Of a stretch of 63,199 bases of DNA, positions 24,381-32,835 are shown piece by piece. Position 1 is the stretch's first letter; every line of letters starts with the position of its first letter. This stretch comes from Lachnospiraceae bacterium (GTDB lineage: Bacteria; Bacillota; Clostridia; Lachnospirales; Lachnospiraceae): assembly GCA_017438775.1 (NCBI GenBank), contig JAFRUR010000073.1, forward strand, positions 1 through 63,199, in the 5' to 3' direction. The translations under genes and the position numbers were made by a program. A model generated the notes under the pieces. It was not told the DNA's origin and did no database searches. It worked only from the letters and a program-made list of their open reading frames with translations.

Positions 24381-24513
24381 TTCTTCCTCCTCTTGTAAAG
24401 TGAAAAATCGCGATGCAGACAAGCTGTATCCTCAACAGGTACCTGACCGCTTTAAAGATCCTGATCAGCGCTCAAAACAAAACCGGGCCGAAGGTTCACT
24501 CCCCGAGAATTAA

Positions 24514-24996
24514 TCAGTCTCCAAGCATATGCCGCGGGATGTGACAGTATCCTCCGGGGTTCTTATCGAGGTACTTCTGATGGTACTCCTCCGCGGAATA
24601 GAAAGCTTCCAGCGGTCCGACCTCCACCGCGATCGGTTTCTCATACTTCTTCTGTTCTTCCGCGATATATGCCTGAACGACCGGCATGTCCGCATCGTCG
24701 GTGAAGTAGATTCCGGTGCGGTACTGGATGCCGGAATCGCCGCCCTGGCGGTTGACGGACGTCGGATCGATCACCAGGAAATACTTGTCCAGGATCGACT
24801 CCAAAGTGATGACCGCGGGATCGTAGGTGATCCTGACCGTCTCCGCATGTCCGCTGCCGGCGCAGACGTCCTGATACGACGGCGCGGCGGTCCCGCCGTT
24901 GGCGTAGCCGACTTCCGTCGCTGTGATGCCCTCAAACTGGTCGAAATACTTCTGAACGCCCCAGAAGCACCCGCCCGCAAGATAGATTTCTTTCAT
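24514..24996 (-). CDS. msrA: Peptide-methionine (S)-S-oxide reductase MsrA
   Basis: 160 aa. The active-site motif GGCFWGVQKYFDQ has the catalytic Cys10. Other marks are the EVGYANG, GHAETVRITYDP and DPTSVNRQGGDSGIQYRTGI blocks typical of MsrA. It repairs oxidised methionine with thioredoxin. The start is placed at ATG 24996 because GGGGGG lies six bases upstream; ATG 25002 is directly against that site. The C-terminus ends after HMLGD without the usual resolving-cysteine tail. Confidence 0.95.
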   Translation of the reverse strand: MKEIYLAGGCFWGVQKYFDQFEGITATEVGYANGGTAAPSYQDVCAGSGHAETVRITYDPAVITLESILDKYFLVIDPTSVNRQGGDSGIQYRTGIYFTDDADMPVVQAYIAEEQKKYEKPIAVEVGPLEAFYSAEEYHQKYLDKNPGGYCHIPRHMLGD

Positions 24997-25002
24997 GGTC
25001 AT

Positions 25003-25305
25003 CCCCCCACTTGGGTACTGAAATCAAGCTAAAAACAAACAAGTATCTCTACAATAGCCCAAGCCCACTTAGTTACGGAATTCAAGGAAAAAAGCCCACG
25101 AACATCTCCACAAGAGCCTATTTCGCGGGCAAATATCAAACCATAGACATCCACCCGGAGCAAAAAACGCAGTCCGGGATAACATCGGCCGTCACGGAAA
25201 TCAGTTCTTCTTCCTTAACCTCTCAGGAAGCACCTCAAAAAGAAGGTCTTCCGCTTAAGTTCGCTCAGGATTTCCGAAACTGCCTACCAAAGAAAGTCCT
25301 GCAGC
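25003..25305. repeat. Gap with two imperfect direct repeats upstream of msrA
   Basis: Copies at about 25006-25060 and 25064-25119 share CCCACTT, a TCAAG-AAAAA block and ATCTC-ACAA-AGCC with roughly 70% identity. The rest shows no gene; a long plus-strand open frame here has biased composition and no family match. Confidence 0.5.
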
Positions 25306-26220
25306 TTACTTCCTCAGCCGCGCCAGGATATCCTCAAAATAGGCCGGCAGGGGGGCCTCGAGGCGGATCCGCTCTCCGGTACGCGGATGCGTAAAGCCGA
25401 GCACGGCCGCGTGCAGGCACTGGCCCTCCGTCTGAAACGGCGACTTTCCCGCCCCGTACAGCGTATCGCCGACCAGCGGATGGCCGATGGAGGACAGATG
25501 CACGCGGATCTGGTGCGTGCGACCTGTTTCGAGGCGGCAGGCCACGAAGGAATAGCCCGGAAAGGTCTCCAGCACCTCGTAGTGGGTGACAGCCTCTCTT
25601 CCGCCCCGCACGCCGGCCGCCATTTTGAGGCGGTCCCGTTCGTTCCGGCCGATCGGCGCGTCCACGGTACCGACGGTCTGCGGAAGACTCCCCTGCACGA
25701 GGGCCAGGTACTTGCGCTCGATCGAATGCTCCTTGAGCTGCGCGGCGATCGAGGCGTGCGCCAGGTCGTTCTTGCAGGCGATCAGAAGCCCCGTGGTGTC
25801 GCGGTCGATCCGGTGCACGATGCCGGGCCGCAGAACGCCGTTGATGCCGGACAGGCTTCCGGCGCAGTGATGCAGAAGCGCGTTCACCAACGTCCCGGAC
25901 GCATGTCCGGGGGCCGGATGCACCACCATGCCCTTGGGCTTGTTGATGACGATCACGTCGTCGTCCTCGTAGGCCACGTCCAGAGGGATATCTTCCGGAA
26001 GGACCTCCGGGGAGGCGGCGTCCGGAACGGTGAAAGAGATCATATCGCCGCAGGAAGGGATAAACGATGCCTTCTGCGGCTTCCCGTTGACCAGCGCCCT
26101 CCCGTCCTTGATCTGTTTTTGAATATAGGAGCGCGAGAGATCCGCAGCTTCTGAAGAGAGCACCTTGTCCAGGCGCTCTCCCGCAGTTTCCTCTGTGATC
26201 TCAAATACGAATTCTCTCAT
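25306..26220 (-). CDS. RluA-family 23S rRNA pseudouridine synthase (RluD-like)
   Basis: 304 aa. An S4 domain (about 11-70, GERLDKVLSSEAADLSRS) precedes the catalytic domain with Asp in GIVHRIDRDTTGLL near residue 137. RLETGRTHQIRVHLSSIGHP is the family C-terminal motif. The ATG overlaps the lspA stop by 4 bp; lspA followed by an rluD-like gene is a conserved pair. Confidence 0.93.
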   Translation of the reverse strand: MREFVFEITEETAGERLDKVLSSEAADLSRSYIQKQIKDGRALVNGKPQKASFIPSCGDMISFTVPDAASPEVLPEDIPLDVAYEDDDVIVINKPKGMVVHPAPGHASGTLVNALLHHCAGSLSGINGVLRPGIVHRIDRDTTGLLIACKNDLAHASIAAQLKEHSIERKYLALVQGSLPQTVGTVDAPIGRNERDRLKMAAGVRGGREAVTHYEVLETFPGYSFVACRLETGRTHQIRVHLSSIGHPLVGDTLYGAGKSPFQTEGQCLHAAVLGFTHPRTGERIRLEAPLPAYFEDILARLRK

Positions 26221-26729
26221 CCGTTTTTCCTGCTCCGCCCGAGCATGACGGAAAAGTCTGCATCGCGGAAGATAAACAGCACCAGAAAGGCGATCAGGAA
26301 GCCGGACATCGTCACATAGATGTCCGCCACGTTGAAGACAGGGAAATCGATCAGGCTGAAGTAGATAAAATCGATGACGTAGCTCTGAATCAGCCGGTCG
26401 ATGAAGTTGCCCACGGCACCTGCCGCAAGCAGAAGGAGCGAGACGCGCATCAGCAGATACCGGCGCGCGGTGCTCATGCGAAGATACAGATAAAGGACCA
26501 CGGCCAGAACCACCACCGTGATGACGAGGAAGACCCAGCGACGGTTCTGAAAGAGCCCGAAGGCCATGCCGCGGTTCTCCACGTAGGTGAGTTCCAGTGC
26601 GCCCGGAATGATGCCGATGGCCGCTTTCCCGCGCAGGGCCGCAACCGCCCAGTTTTTGGTCACGCGGTCAAGCAGGACCAGAAACACGACGGACAGAAGG
26701 CCGATGCATTTTCGAAGCCAGGGTTTCAT
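26217..26729 (-). CDS. lspA: Lipoprotein signal peptidase
   Basis: A 170-aa aspartic protease with four membrane helices that cleaves prolipoproteins after lipid attachment. Catalytic Asp residues are in GAVGNFIDRL near 110 and FPVFNVADIYVT near 134. The first helix block has LLDRVTKNWAV. ATG 26729 is used (GGAG six bases upstream); an upstream TTG is less likely. Substrates in this window include the carboxypeptidase and the DUF3048 protein. Confidence 0.96.
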   Translation of the reverse strand: MKPWLRKCIGLLSVVFLVLLDRVTKNWAVAALRGKAAIGIIPGALELTYVENRGMAFGLFQNRRWVFLVITVVVLAVVLYLYLRMSTARRYLLMRVSLLLLAAGAVGNFIDRLIQSYVIDFIYFSLIDFPVFNVADIYVTMSGFLIAFLVLFIFRDADFSVMLGRSRKNG

Positions 26730-26800
26730 ACGATACTCCAAAAACGTGCAGAAAACATAAAAACACTCAAAAGATCAAGAAAACGCAGCGGACAAAGCCC

Positions 26801-27580
26801 TCACACATAACGGGACGCAGAGATCCTGAGCCGGCCTTTCCGCGTTTCCTCTCCGATATGGTCGATCCGGAATTTGCCGAAGCCGCGCACCGAGAGGCGG
26901 CGGCCCTCCGGGACGGAGGCGCTCACCTGCGTGACGGCCTGTCCGCCCACCTGCACACGCTCTGTGCGGATGAGCTCCGCTGCTTTCTCGCGGGAGACGC
27001 GGCAAAGAAGGCCGACAATGGCATCCAGACGGTTGGAAGCGACCGTCCCCGCGATCGGTTCCGTCTCCGGCGCCCATCCCTCCGGGGAAAAGGGTTCGAT
27101 CTCCGCACGGACGCCTTCCGTCCCGACCTGCGCAAGTTCTGCGCAGAGGAAAGCGGCAATGGCGGGATCGCAGATCAGACGGCACACGTTGTCCCGGACG
27201 GTCATATCGCCCAGTTTTTCCCGGGAAATGCCCAGGCCCAGCAGGGCGCCCAGATAATCGCGGTGCGAAAGCTCGCGGGAAAACCGACCGGAAGAAGGCG
27301 CGATCCGCAGGCATGCGAAGTGATCCCAGAAGGTGAAATCGATGCGGTTTTCCAGTTCCTCTGCGGGCACGTCCTCCGGAAGGAATACGGCGCATTTCCG
27401 CTCCGCGTCCGGATAGCCGCCCCAGAACGCGGCACAGATGCCGGGATGATGCAGGGCGCCGCGTCCCCTCTCCTGCTCCCCCTCGGGCAGAAATGAGGAA
27501 TAGAGAGGGATCCCGCGGGTATAAGAAAGGCTGGCCAGTTCAGCCAGCCTTTTGGAAACAAGGTCTTCGCGGGGATCCAT
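26801..27580 (-). CDS. ylmH: YlmH-type S4 RNA-binding protein
   Basis: 259 aa. The C-terminal S4 domain (about 180-240) has LIRTERVQVGGQAVTQVS. The N-terminal part matches YlmH, recently linked to rescue of stalled ribosomes in Firmicutes, and long known from division clusters beside sepF. The start ATG shares one base with the sepF stop (TGATG), so it is coupled. Confidence 0.88.
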   Translation of the reverse strand: MDPREDLVSKRLAELASLSYTRGIPLYSSFLPEGEQERGRGALHHPGICAAFWGGYPDAERKCAVFLPEDVPAEELENRIDFTFWDHFACLRIAPSSGRFSRELSHRDYLGALLGLGISREKLGDMTVRDNVCRLICDPAIAAFLCAELAQVGTEGVRAEIEPFSPEGWAPETEPIAGTVASNRLDAIVGLLCRVSREKAAELIRTERVQVGGQAVTQVSASVPEGRRLSVRGFGKFRIDHIGEETRKGRLRISASRYV

Positions 27581-28146
27581 CACAGGGAAAGATCCAGTTT
27601 GGAAATATTCATCGCGCTGTTGCCGGCGAAGTACTCCTGGAAGTCTCCGGAGAGCTCGATGTTCTGCGGCGTCACGATGAAGATGTAATTGGAGATCTTC
27701 TGCAGGTTGCCGCGGATGGAGTAGCAGGCGCCGGACGTGAAGTCGATGATGCGCTGCGCCAGCTCCAGATGCAGGCCTTCCAGATTGATGACCACAGCGC
27801 GCCCGTTGATCAGGGTGTCCGAGATCTCTCTGGCGTCTTCCACCGTGCTGGGACGGATGAGGACGACTTCCATGTTCCTGCCGTTGCGGCCGGGGATGGT
27901 CTGTGTGGACTTTTTCTCGCGGTCGCGGAAGAAAGAGACCTTGTGCTCGGGTTCGGGCTCGGGCTCCTCCTCGGGTTCGTATGCGGGAGCGGCGCTGCGG
28001 GCGACGCGGTCGCGGCGGCGCTCTTCTTTCTCGATCTTGGCGGTCTCTTTCTCGAGCTGCGCCTCGACCTCGTCTTCGAAGAAATCGTCCTCGTCATCAT
28101 CCGGGGACAGTTTCACGATGTCGAGCAGTTTATCAATGACTCCCAT
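27580..28146 (-). CDS. sepF: Cell division protein SepF
   Basis: 188 aa. It starts MGVIDKLLDIVKLSPDD, the membrane-binding amphipathic helix, then a charged linker (about 18-75, EPEEEPEPEPEH). The SepF core follows: MEVVLIRPSTVEDAREISDTL, GRAVVINLEGL and RIIDFTSGACYSIRGNLQKI. SepF anchors FtsZ to the membrane and can replace FtsA. It has its own promoter. Confidence 0.96.
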   Translation of the reverse strand: MGVIDKLLDIVKLSPDDDEDDFFEDEVEAQLEKETAKIEKEERRRDRVARSAAPAYEPEEEPEPEPEHKVSFFRDREKKSTQTIPGRNGRNMEVVLIRPSTVEDAREISDTLINGRAVVINLEGLHLELAQRIIDFTSGACYSIRGNLQKISNYIFIVTPQNIELSGDFQEYFAGNSAMNISKLDLSL

Positions 28147-28205
28147 GGCAGTGATCTCCTGTAATTATCCGTATTTTGTGTGAAATCCAAACGATTCTAC
28201 AAGAT

Positions 28206-28234
28206 ATTGTAGCACACGCAGGTCACACACGCAA
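28206..28234 (-). promoter_or_regulatory. sepF promoter
   Basis: TTGCGT (28229-28234), 17-bp spacer, extended -10 TGC-TACAAT (28206-28211). Confidence 0.7.
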
Positions 28235-28269
28235 GAAAAAAGACACGGTTTCGCCAAAAAATCGGGGCG

Positions 28270-29646
28270 TTACCGAATGATCTCGTTCTCGGAGAGCGAC
28301 AGTCCGTCCAGAGCGATGTAATCGTTCACCGAGAGGCCGCCCGGCGTGCCCTCCGCCACGATCACATACTCCTCTCCTCTTGCCACGACCTGAGCGAGGC
28401 GGAACACCGCGTAGCCGCGGCTCACGTTGTACACGCCGGTCAGGGACTGGGAGGAGCCGATTTTGTACTGCTCGGTCGAATCCGGTTTGATCAGGTTGTC
28501 TCCGACCGAGTAGACGCTCTTGTCCACATAGCAGTAGTCCTCGTTCTGATAGGCGATCTGAGGCGCCTCGAAGACCACGGAGCTCTGTCCGTTCACAAAG
28601 GTCTCGCGAAGGAAGCCCTGATCTTGGCTGTTGCCTCCGGTGGTGAGGAAGGATGCCGGAATGATGTAGAAATCCTTGTGCACGATGCTGGAGGCCGGGA
28701 TCTTGAGGCCGGCGGGCGTATCGCTCAGGATCTCGATGTCGATGAACCGGCTGTCGTAGTACTGGACCATGTAGTCGTCAATGACCAGGCGGCCGTAGGG
28801 CTTCTGGTCCGCACCGACGAAAGTGGTGATCGCAGCCTGCGTCTCCACGCCGGAATCCGGGAAGCGCACGCTCACCTGTTTCTTCTCGGACAGGCGCACG
28901 GCATCCGCTTCCTTCACAGGAATGATGATGCTCCATTCGTTGCCGGTGATGGTCTTATAGATCGGTTTCCCGGCCTCGACAAGCTGGCCGGCCGGCGTGA
29001 AGGTGCGCTTGTAATTGCCCTTGTCAAAGTCCGCCGTCCGGATGTCTGTGTAGACCTTGCTCTCAAAGCCGTCCGTGCCGTAGACCACGACGCCGCTCTT
29101 CTTTGCATAGATGAGCTGGAAGTACGAGCCGAGGTTTTCCGCGGAACGCTTCAGTTCCTCCAGAGTGCTCTGGTTCACGTACTCCAGAAGGCTGGACTGC
29201 AGGTTGTATTTGACGTCGTAGATGACGGAGAAACGCATCGGATCGTAGTCCGCGGAGAACTGCGACAGGCGCGTGCGAAGCGCGGCCAGGTTCTCCGGAG
29301 ACAGCTCCGCGTCGTCATTGACGAGGCGCGACGATGCCGTGCCCTTTTCGTCCACGGAGTAGATCAGGCTGCCGACGCCGGCCTTGGAGCCCTCACGAAG
29401 GTAATAGTTCACGTAGCCGCTGTACTCCGTGTTCGAGACGAGCTCGTCCCGCAGGATGATACCGGTGTAGCGGCTGTGATCCGACAGGCGCCCCTGCGTG
29501 ACCTGGTACATCTGCACGTGCTCGCGCTTCATGTAAGAGACGCCGATGAAGATCAGGTAAAGCAAAAGAAAGGCGAAAATGACCACGCCGATGTTGATAT
29601 TGATCGGCTTCCGGTATTTGATGATCTTTCCGTTTCTTCTTGCCAT
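28270..29646 (-). CDS. HlyD-like membrane-anchored protein of the division region
   Basis: 458 aa. One transmembrane helix near residues 20-38 (INIGVVIFAFLLLYLIFIGV) then a large extracytoplasmic part with HlyD/biotinyl-lipoyl-like stretches: GIILRDELVSNTEYSGYVNYY, GRLVIDDYMVQYYDSRF and a C-terminal beta region. No ABC or other exporter gene is near. In Lachnospiraceae a protein of this type is regularly found next to sepF, which suggests an envelope role rather than export. ATG 29646 follows AGGAGA at a long spacing; a TTG at 29673 is the alternative. Confidence 0.7.
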   Translation of the reverse strand: MARRNGKIIKYRKPININIGVVIFAFLLLYLIFIGVSYMKREHVQMYQVTQGRLSDHSRYTGIILRDELVSNTEYSGYVNYYLREGSKAGVGSLIYSVDEKGTASSRLVNDDAELSPENLAALRTRLSQFSADYDPMRFSVIYDVKYNLQSSLLEYVNQSTLEELKRSAENLGSYFQLIYAKKSGVVVYGTDGFESKVYTDIRTADFDKGNYKRTFTPAGQLVEAGKPIYKTITGNEWSIIIPVKEADAVRLSEKKQVSVRFPDSGVETQAAITTFVGADQKPYGRLVIDDYMVQYYDSRFIDIEILSDTPAGLKIPASSIVHKDFYIIPASFLTTGGNSQDQGFLRETFVNGQSSVVFEAPQIAYQNEDYCYVDKSVYSVGDNLIKPDSTEQYKIGSSQSLTGVYNVSRGYAVFRLAQVVARGEEYVIVAEGTPGGLSVNDYIALDGLSLSENEIIR

Positions 29647-29674
29647 GCGGTCTTCTATCTCCTGTATGCACAAA

Positions 29675-29720
29675 CGGTCTGCGCGCCTCTCCGGGCTACC
29701 CCGCGATGCGCCGCAGACCG
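29675..29720 (-). terminator. Possible terminator after the small P-loop gene
   Basis: CGGTCTGCG and CGCAGACCG form a 9-bp stem around a 28-base loop; on the minus strand it is followed only by TTTG. Weak. Confidence 0.35.
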
Positions 29721-29745
29721 CTGTGTGGTCGTATTCCGGCTCCCC

Positions 29746-30165
29746 TTACAGGGAGATGGTGATGTGCTCCTGAACGCTCTCCGGCAGGTTCACTGCGTCT
29801 TCAGAAACCGAGAGGACGATCTTGACATGATTCTGCTCCGAGATGACGTCAAGCTGATCCACCGTGGCGGCCACAGTTTCAGGCGTCACGGCAGCGGCCT
29901 TGAGGAAGCTGTCAACATAGATCTCCTGGAGATCGTAATCGGAAGCGGCGAGTCCGCAGATGAAGCCGATGAAGGCCTCGGTAGAAGCGACCGGATAATC
30001 CGTGATATTGACGAGACGGATGCGGTTATCCAGTTCATGGATATGCTGGGTGGATTTATCAAGATATACGATGGTGCCGTCCGTAACGCGGATAGCCTCG
30101 TTAGCGTTTCCTAAAAGGTACTTGGTCTTGCCTTTGCCCTTGCGGCCTGCAATGATCTGAACCAT
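29746..30165 (-). CDS. Small P-loop protein of unknown function
   Basis: 139 aa. The N-terminus MVQIIAGRKGKGKTKYLL is a Walker-A-like GRKGKGKT loop; TIVYLDKSTQHIHELD may be a following strand. A clear Walker B is not seen. Clostridial homologues are often named PilT-like without evidence. ATG 30165 is used because AGGAGG lies seven bases upstream. It sits between the D,D-carboxypeptidase and the HlyD-like gene, in an envelope context. Confidence 0.6.
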   Translation of the reverse strand: MVQIIAGRKGKGKTKYLLGNANEAIRVTDGTIVYLDKSTQHIHELDNRIRLVNITDYPVASTEAFIGFICGLAASDYDLQEIYVDSFLKAAAVTPETVAATVDQLDVISEQNHVKIVLSVSEDAVNLPESVQEHITISL

Positions 30166-30231
30166 GGCGGTGTCCTCCTGAAAGAAATGATACTTTATTT
30201 TACCATCCGAAGATGAATAAATCAATGGAAA

Positions 30232-31200
30232 TCAACGGGATTCAAGCGCTCTGCGGAGCATCATATCGGTGTCCTGATAAAGCAGACCGCGGCTCTCCGC
30301 CTTCAGAATGACGGTGACATAGCGCGTCCCGTCCGTGTCCTCCGCAAGGGTGGCGAGGCAGTAGCCGGCGGGCGTCGTCGTGCCGGTTTTGGCCGCGATC
30401 ACACGGAGTTCCCCGTCTCCCGGCGTTGGTCTTTCCCCCGAAAGATACCGGCAGGTGTTGCTCCAGGTGACGCTTTTTTGCTTCCCGCCGGAGGTGTAGA
30501 GCGCGGTGTGCTGCGGCGCCGCGAACATCTGCAGGAAACGGTCATCCGCAGCGAGGGCGCGCAGGACGAGGTAGATGTCGTAGGCCGTGGTGTAATGCTC
30601 CCGGTCGTGCAGACCGTGCGGATTGACGAAATGCGATCCGGTCGCGCCGATGGCGGCGGCCTCCTCGTTCATGAGGCGGGCAAAAGCCGCGACCGACCCG
30701 GAAATATGGACCGCGATGGCCGCGCAGGCGTCGTTCCCGGAAGGGAACAGGGCCCCGTACAGCAGATCCTCCAGAGAGATGACGTCGCCCGGCACCACGC
30801 CGCAGATCGACGAATCCGACGGCATGACAGCCTCGCGCCCGACGGTCACCTTCTCGGTGATATCGCCGTTGCGAAGCGCCGTGTACACGGTAAAGAGCTT
30901 GGTCACGCTGGCCGGATAAAGACGCTCGTAGGGGCTTTGTGAATAGAGGACGCGCGCATTCGTGATGTCGTAGCTGATGGCTGCGGCCGCAGGGCCCGGC
31001 AGCGGCTCCTCTTCCGGAAGCTCCAGGTCCACCACGAGGTCTGCGGCAAAGCCCGGAGGAAGCGTCTCCTCTTCTGTCGGAATCCAGACAGACGGGGACG
31101 GAGGGATGGTCTCATACCCGGGCTGCGACGGCGCACAGCCTCCCAGAATCAGACAGAGAGACAGCGCCAGCGCACACAGGCGGGCCCAGAGGCGTCTCAT
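30232..31200 (-). CDS. D-alanyl-D-alanine carboxypeptidase lipoprotein (PBP5/DacF type)
   Basis: 322 aa. An N-terminal lipoprotein signal (LALSLCLILGGC, lipobox LGGC) is followed by an acidic-proline linker. The penicillin-binding motifs are complete: SVTK (SxxK) near residue 97, SGN near 155 and KTG in AAKTGTTTPAGYCL near 268. It trims the terminal D-Ala from peptidoglycan stems. The C-terminal dimer domain of longer DacA proteins is missing. ATG 31200 overlaps the mgsA stop by 4 bp. Confidence 0.9.
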   Translation of the reverse strand: MRRLWARLCALALSLCLILGGCAPSQPGYETIPPSPSVWIPTEEETLPPGFAADLVVDLELPEEEPLPGPAAAAISYDITNARVLYSQSPYERLYPASVTKLFTVYTALRNGDITEKVTVGREAVMPSDSSICGVVPGDVISLEDLLYGALFPSGNDACAAIAVHISGSVAAFARLMNEEAAAIGATGSHFVNPHGLHDREHYTTAYDIYLVLRALAADDRFLQMFAAPQHTALYTSGGKQKSVTWSNTCRYLSGERPTPGDGELRVIAAKTGTTTPAGYCLATLAEDTDGTRYVTVILKAESRGLLYQDTDMMLRRALESR

Positions 31201-31595
31201 TGTCTGAACATTTCTCTCCATTCAAGGTCTCCGCGGTCCAGGGAGCGGATCAGAAGCTCCGCCGTAGCCAGATTGGTGGCGATGGGGATGTTGTGGATGT
31301 CGCACAGGCGCACCACTTTGCTGATGTTGGGCTCCGTGACTTTTGCGGCCAGCGGATCGCGCAGGAAAATGACCAGATCGATCTGGTCGTTCTCGATCTG
31401 AGCTCCCATCTGCTGCTCTCCGCCCAGATGGCCGGCAAGGAATTTGTGGACCGTCAGGTTGGTCACCTCTTCGATCAGACGCCCCGTGGTCCCGGTCGCG
31501 TAGAGTTCGTGCTTGCTCAGGGCGCCGCGGTAAGCCACGCAGAAATTCTGCATGAGTTTCTTCTTGCCGTCGTGAGCAATAAACCCGATCTTCAT
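31197..31595 (-). CDS. mgsA: Methylglyoxal synthase
   Basis: 132 aa, full length; converts dihydroxyacetone phosphate to methylglyoxal and phosphate. It starts MKIGFIAHDGKKKLM, with YATGTTGRLIEE for phosphate binding and FLRDPLAAKV. The position of the catalytic Asp71 of the E. coli enzyme (GGDQQ) is Glu here (LGGEQQMGAQ). Related Clostridial sequences may share this. mgsA next to rodA is common in Clostridia. RBS AGGAGG. Confidence 0.93.
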   Translation of the reverse strand: MKIGFIAHDGKKKLMQNFCVAYRGALSKHELYATGTTGRLIEEVTNLTVHKFLAGHLGGEQQMGAQIENDQIDLVIFLRDPLAAKVTEPNISKVVRLCDIHNIPIATNLATAELLIRSLDRGDLEWREMFRQ

Positions 31596-31686
31596 TCGTT
31601 TCCTCCTGCAGGACGCAGGCGCGCCCCGCGATGACTTTGGTAACTGCCTGCAGATAGTATTATTTTACGCCCGAAACATGGCATCG

Positions 31687-32835
31687 TCAATCCACTTTCC
31701 GACGCTGAAGGCTGATATTGAGCACAACACCGATTCCCATGTACAGACTCAGCATGGAAGACAGGCCCGCGCTGACAAACGGAAGCGGAACGCCCGTGTT
31801 GGGCAGCAGGTGCGTCGCGACGCCGACATTGACAAAGGACTGGAACCCGATGAGGACGGCCATGCCCGCACAGAACAGGCGCGCGCCCATGTCCTGCGCC
31901 GATTTCGCCAGGGACAGGAGCCGCAGGATGATGAGAAGGATCAGGCCCAGGACGACGCAGCTCCCGATAAAGCCGAGCTCCTCTCCCACCACCGCGAAGA
32001 TAAAGTCGCAGTCTTCCTCCATCAGGAAATTGCCGTTCTTGACGGACTCGAACGTCGCGTTGAAAAGTCCCTTGCCGCCCAGACCGCCCGAGCCGATGGC
32101 CATGACGGAGTTGAGCTGCTGGCGGTTCAGATCCGTCGCCTCCGCCGCACCGATGTTGGTGAAGGCAAAGATGCGGTTGAGCATATAGCCGCGCAGGATG
32201 TTGTTTCCGGTGACTTTCGCGTAGATGAACAGCCCCAGTCCCACCGGGACGAGGGAGGCCAGCACGCCGGCGAACCACTTCCAGCTCACGCCCGCCACAA
32301 AGACGATCCCGACAAAGATCGTGGCCGTCACCAGGGTCGTGGAGAGGTTGGGCTGACGGAAGATCATGAGCAGCGGGACCAGAATCAGCACGCCGCTCCC
32401 GAGGACCGTCAGCGGCGAATTGACGTATTCCTCATGGGCGCCGAAGTACCCCGCAAAGAACATGATCAGCGCGATCTTGACGAACTCCGATGGCTGGATC
32501 TGTCCGACGCCGGGGAGCACCAGCCAGCGCTGCGCGCCCGTTCCGGAATCCGTGCCGAACAGGAAGGTGACCACCAGGAAACCGAGGGCCAGCAGGTAAA
32601 ACAGGACCCGCAGCTTCATCCAGACGTGATAGTCCGTCAGGCAGAGCACGCAGACGCAGGCGATGCCCACGCCGATGCCCATCAGATGCTTCTGATAGGC
32701 CGTATCTCCCGCGTTGATCGTGGCGCTGTGCAGGATGATGGCACCGATCGCAGACAGAATGAGGACGTAGATCAGGAGCATGAAATCGAAAGAGGCCAGC
32801 CGGTAGTTCTTGAAGTTGAACAGCTTAGACAGCAT
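31687..32835 (-). CDS. rodA: RodA-type peptidoglycan glycosyltransferase (SEDS)
   Basis: 382 aa with about ten membrane helices. SEDS marks: GVGIACVCVLCLTDYHVW, WLVLPGVGQIQPSEFVKIAL (the conserved QPSEFxK), GSGGLGGKGLFNATFESV and the tail FVSAGLSSMLSLYMGIGVVL. It polymerises glycan strands with the PBP2 encoded upstream. It overlaps the MinD-like gene by 11 bp. Confidence 0.93.
   Translation of the reverse strand: MLSKLFNFKNYRLASFDFMLLIYVLILSAIGAIILHSATINAGDTAYQKHLMGIGVGIACVCVLCLTDYHVWMKLRVLFYLLALGFLVVTFLFGTDSGTGAQRWLVLPGVGQIQPSEFVKIALIMFFAGYFGAHEEYVNSPLTVLGSGVLILVPLLMIFRQPNLSTTLVTATIFVGIVFVAGVSWKWFAGVLASLVPVGLGLFIYAKVTGNNILRGYMLNRIFAFTNIGAAEATDLNRQQLNSVMAIGSGGLGGKGLFNATFESVKNGNFLMEEDCDFIFAVVGEELGFIGSCVVLGLILLIILRLLSLAKSAQDMGARLFCAGMAVLIGFQSFVNVGVATHLLPNTGVPLPFVSAGLSSMLSLYMGIGVVLNISLQRRKVD

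Noticed and set aside
25011..25394. 127-codon plus-strand open frame upstream of msrA
   Set aside because: Biased Ser/Pro/Gln composition, no ribosome site, runs antisense into the rluD-like gene and through the direct repeats.
28624..30114. Long plus-strand frame antisense to the HlyD-like gene
   Set aside because: High-GC antisense shadow; the minus-strand gene has clear domains, a ribosome site and conserved context. The same applies to the other long antisense frames in this window (for example 43286-45898 and 61269-62870).
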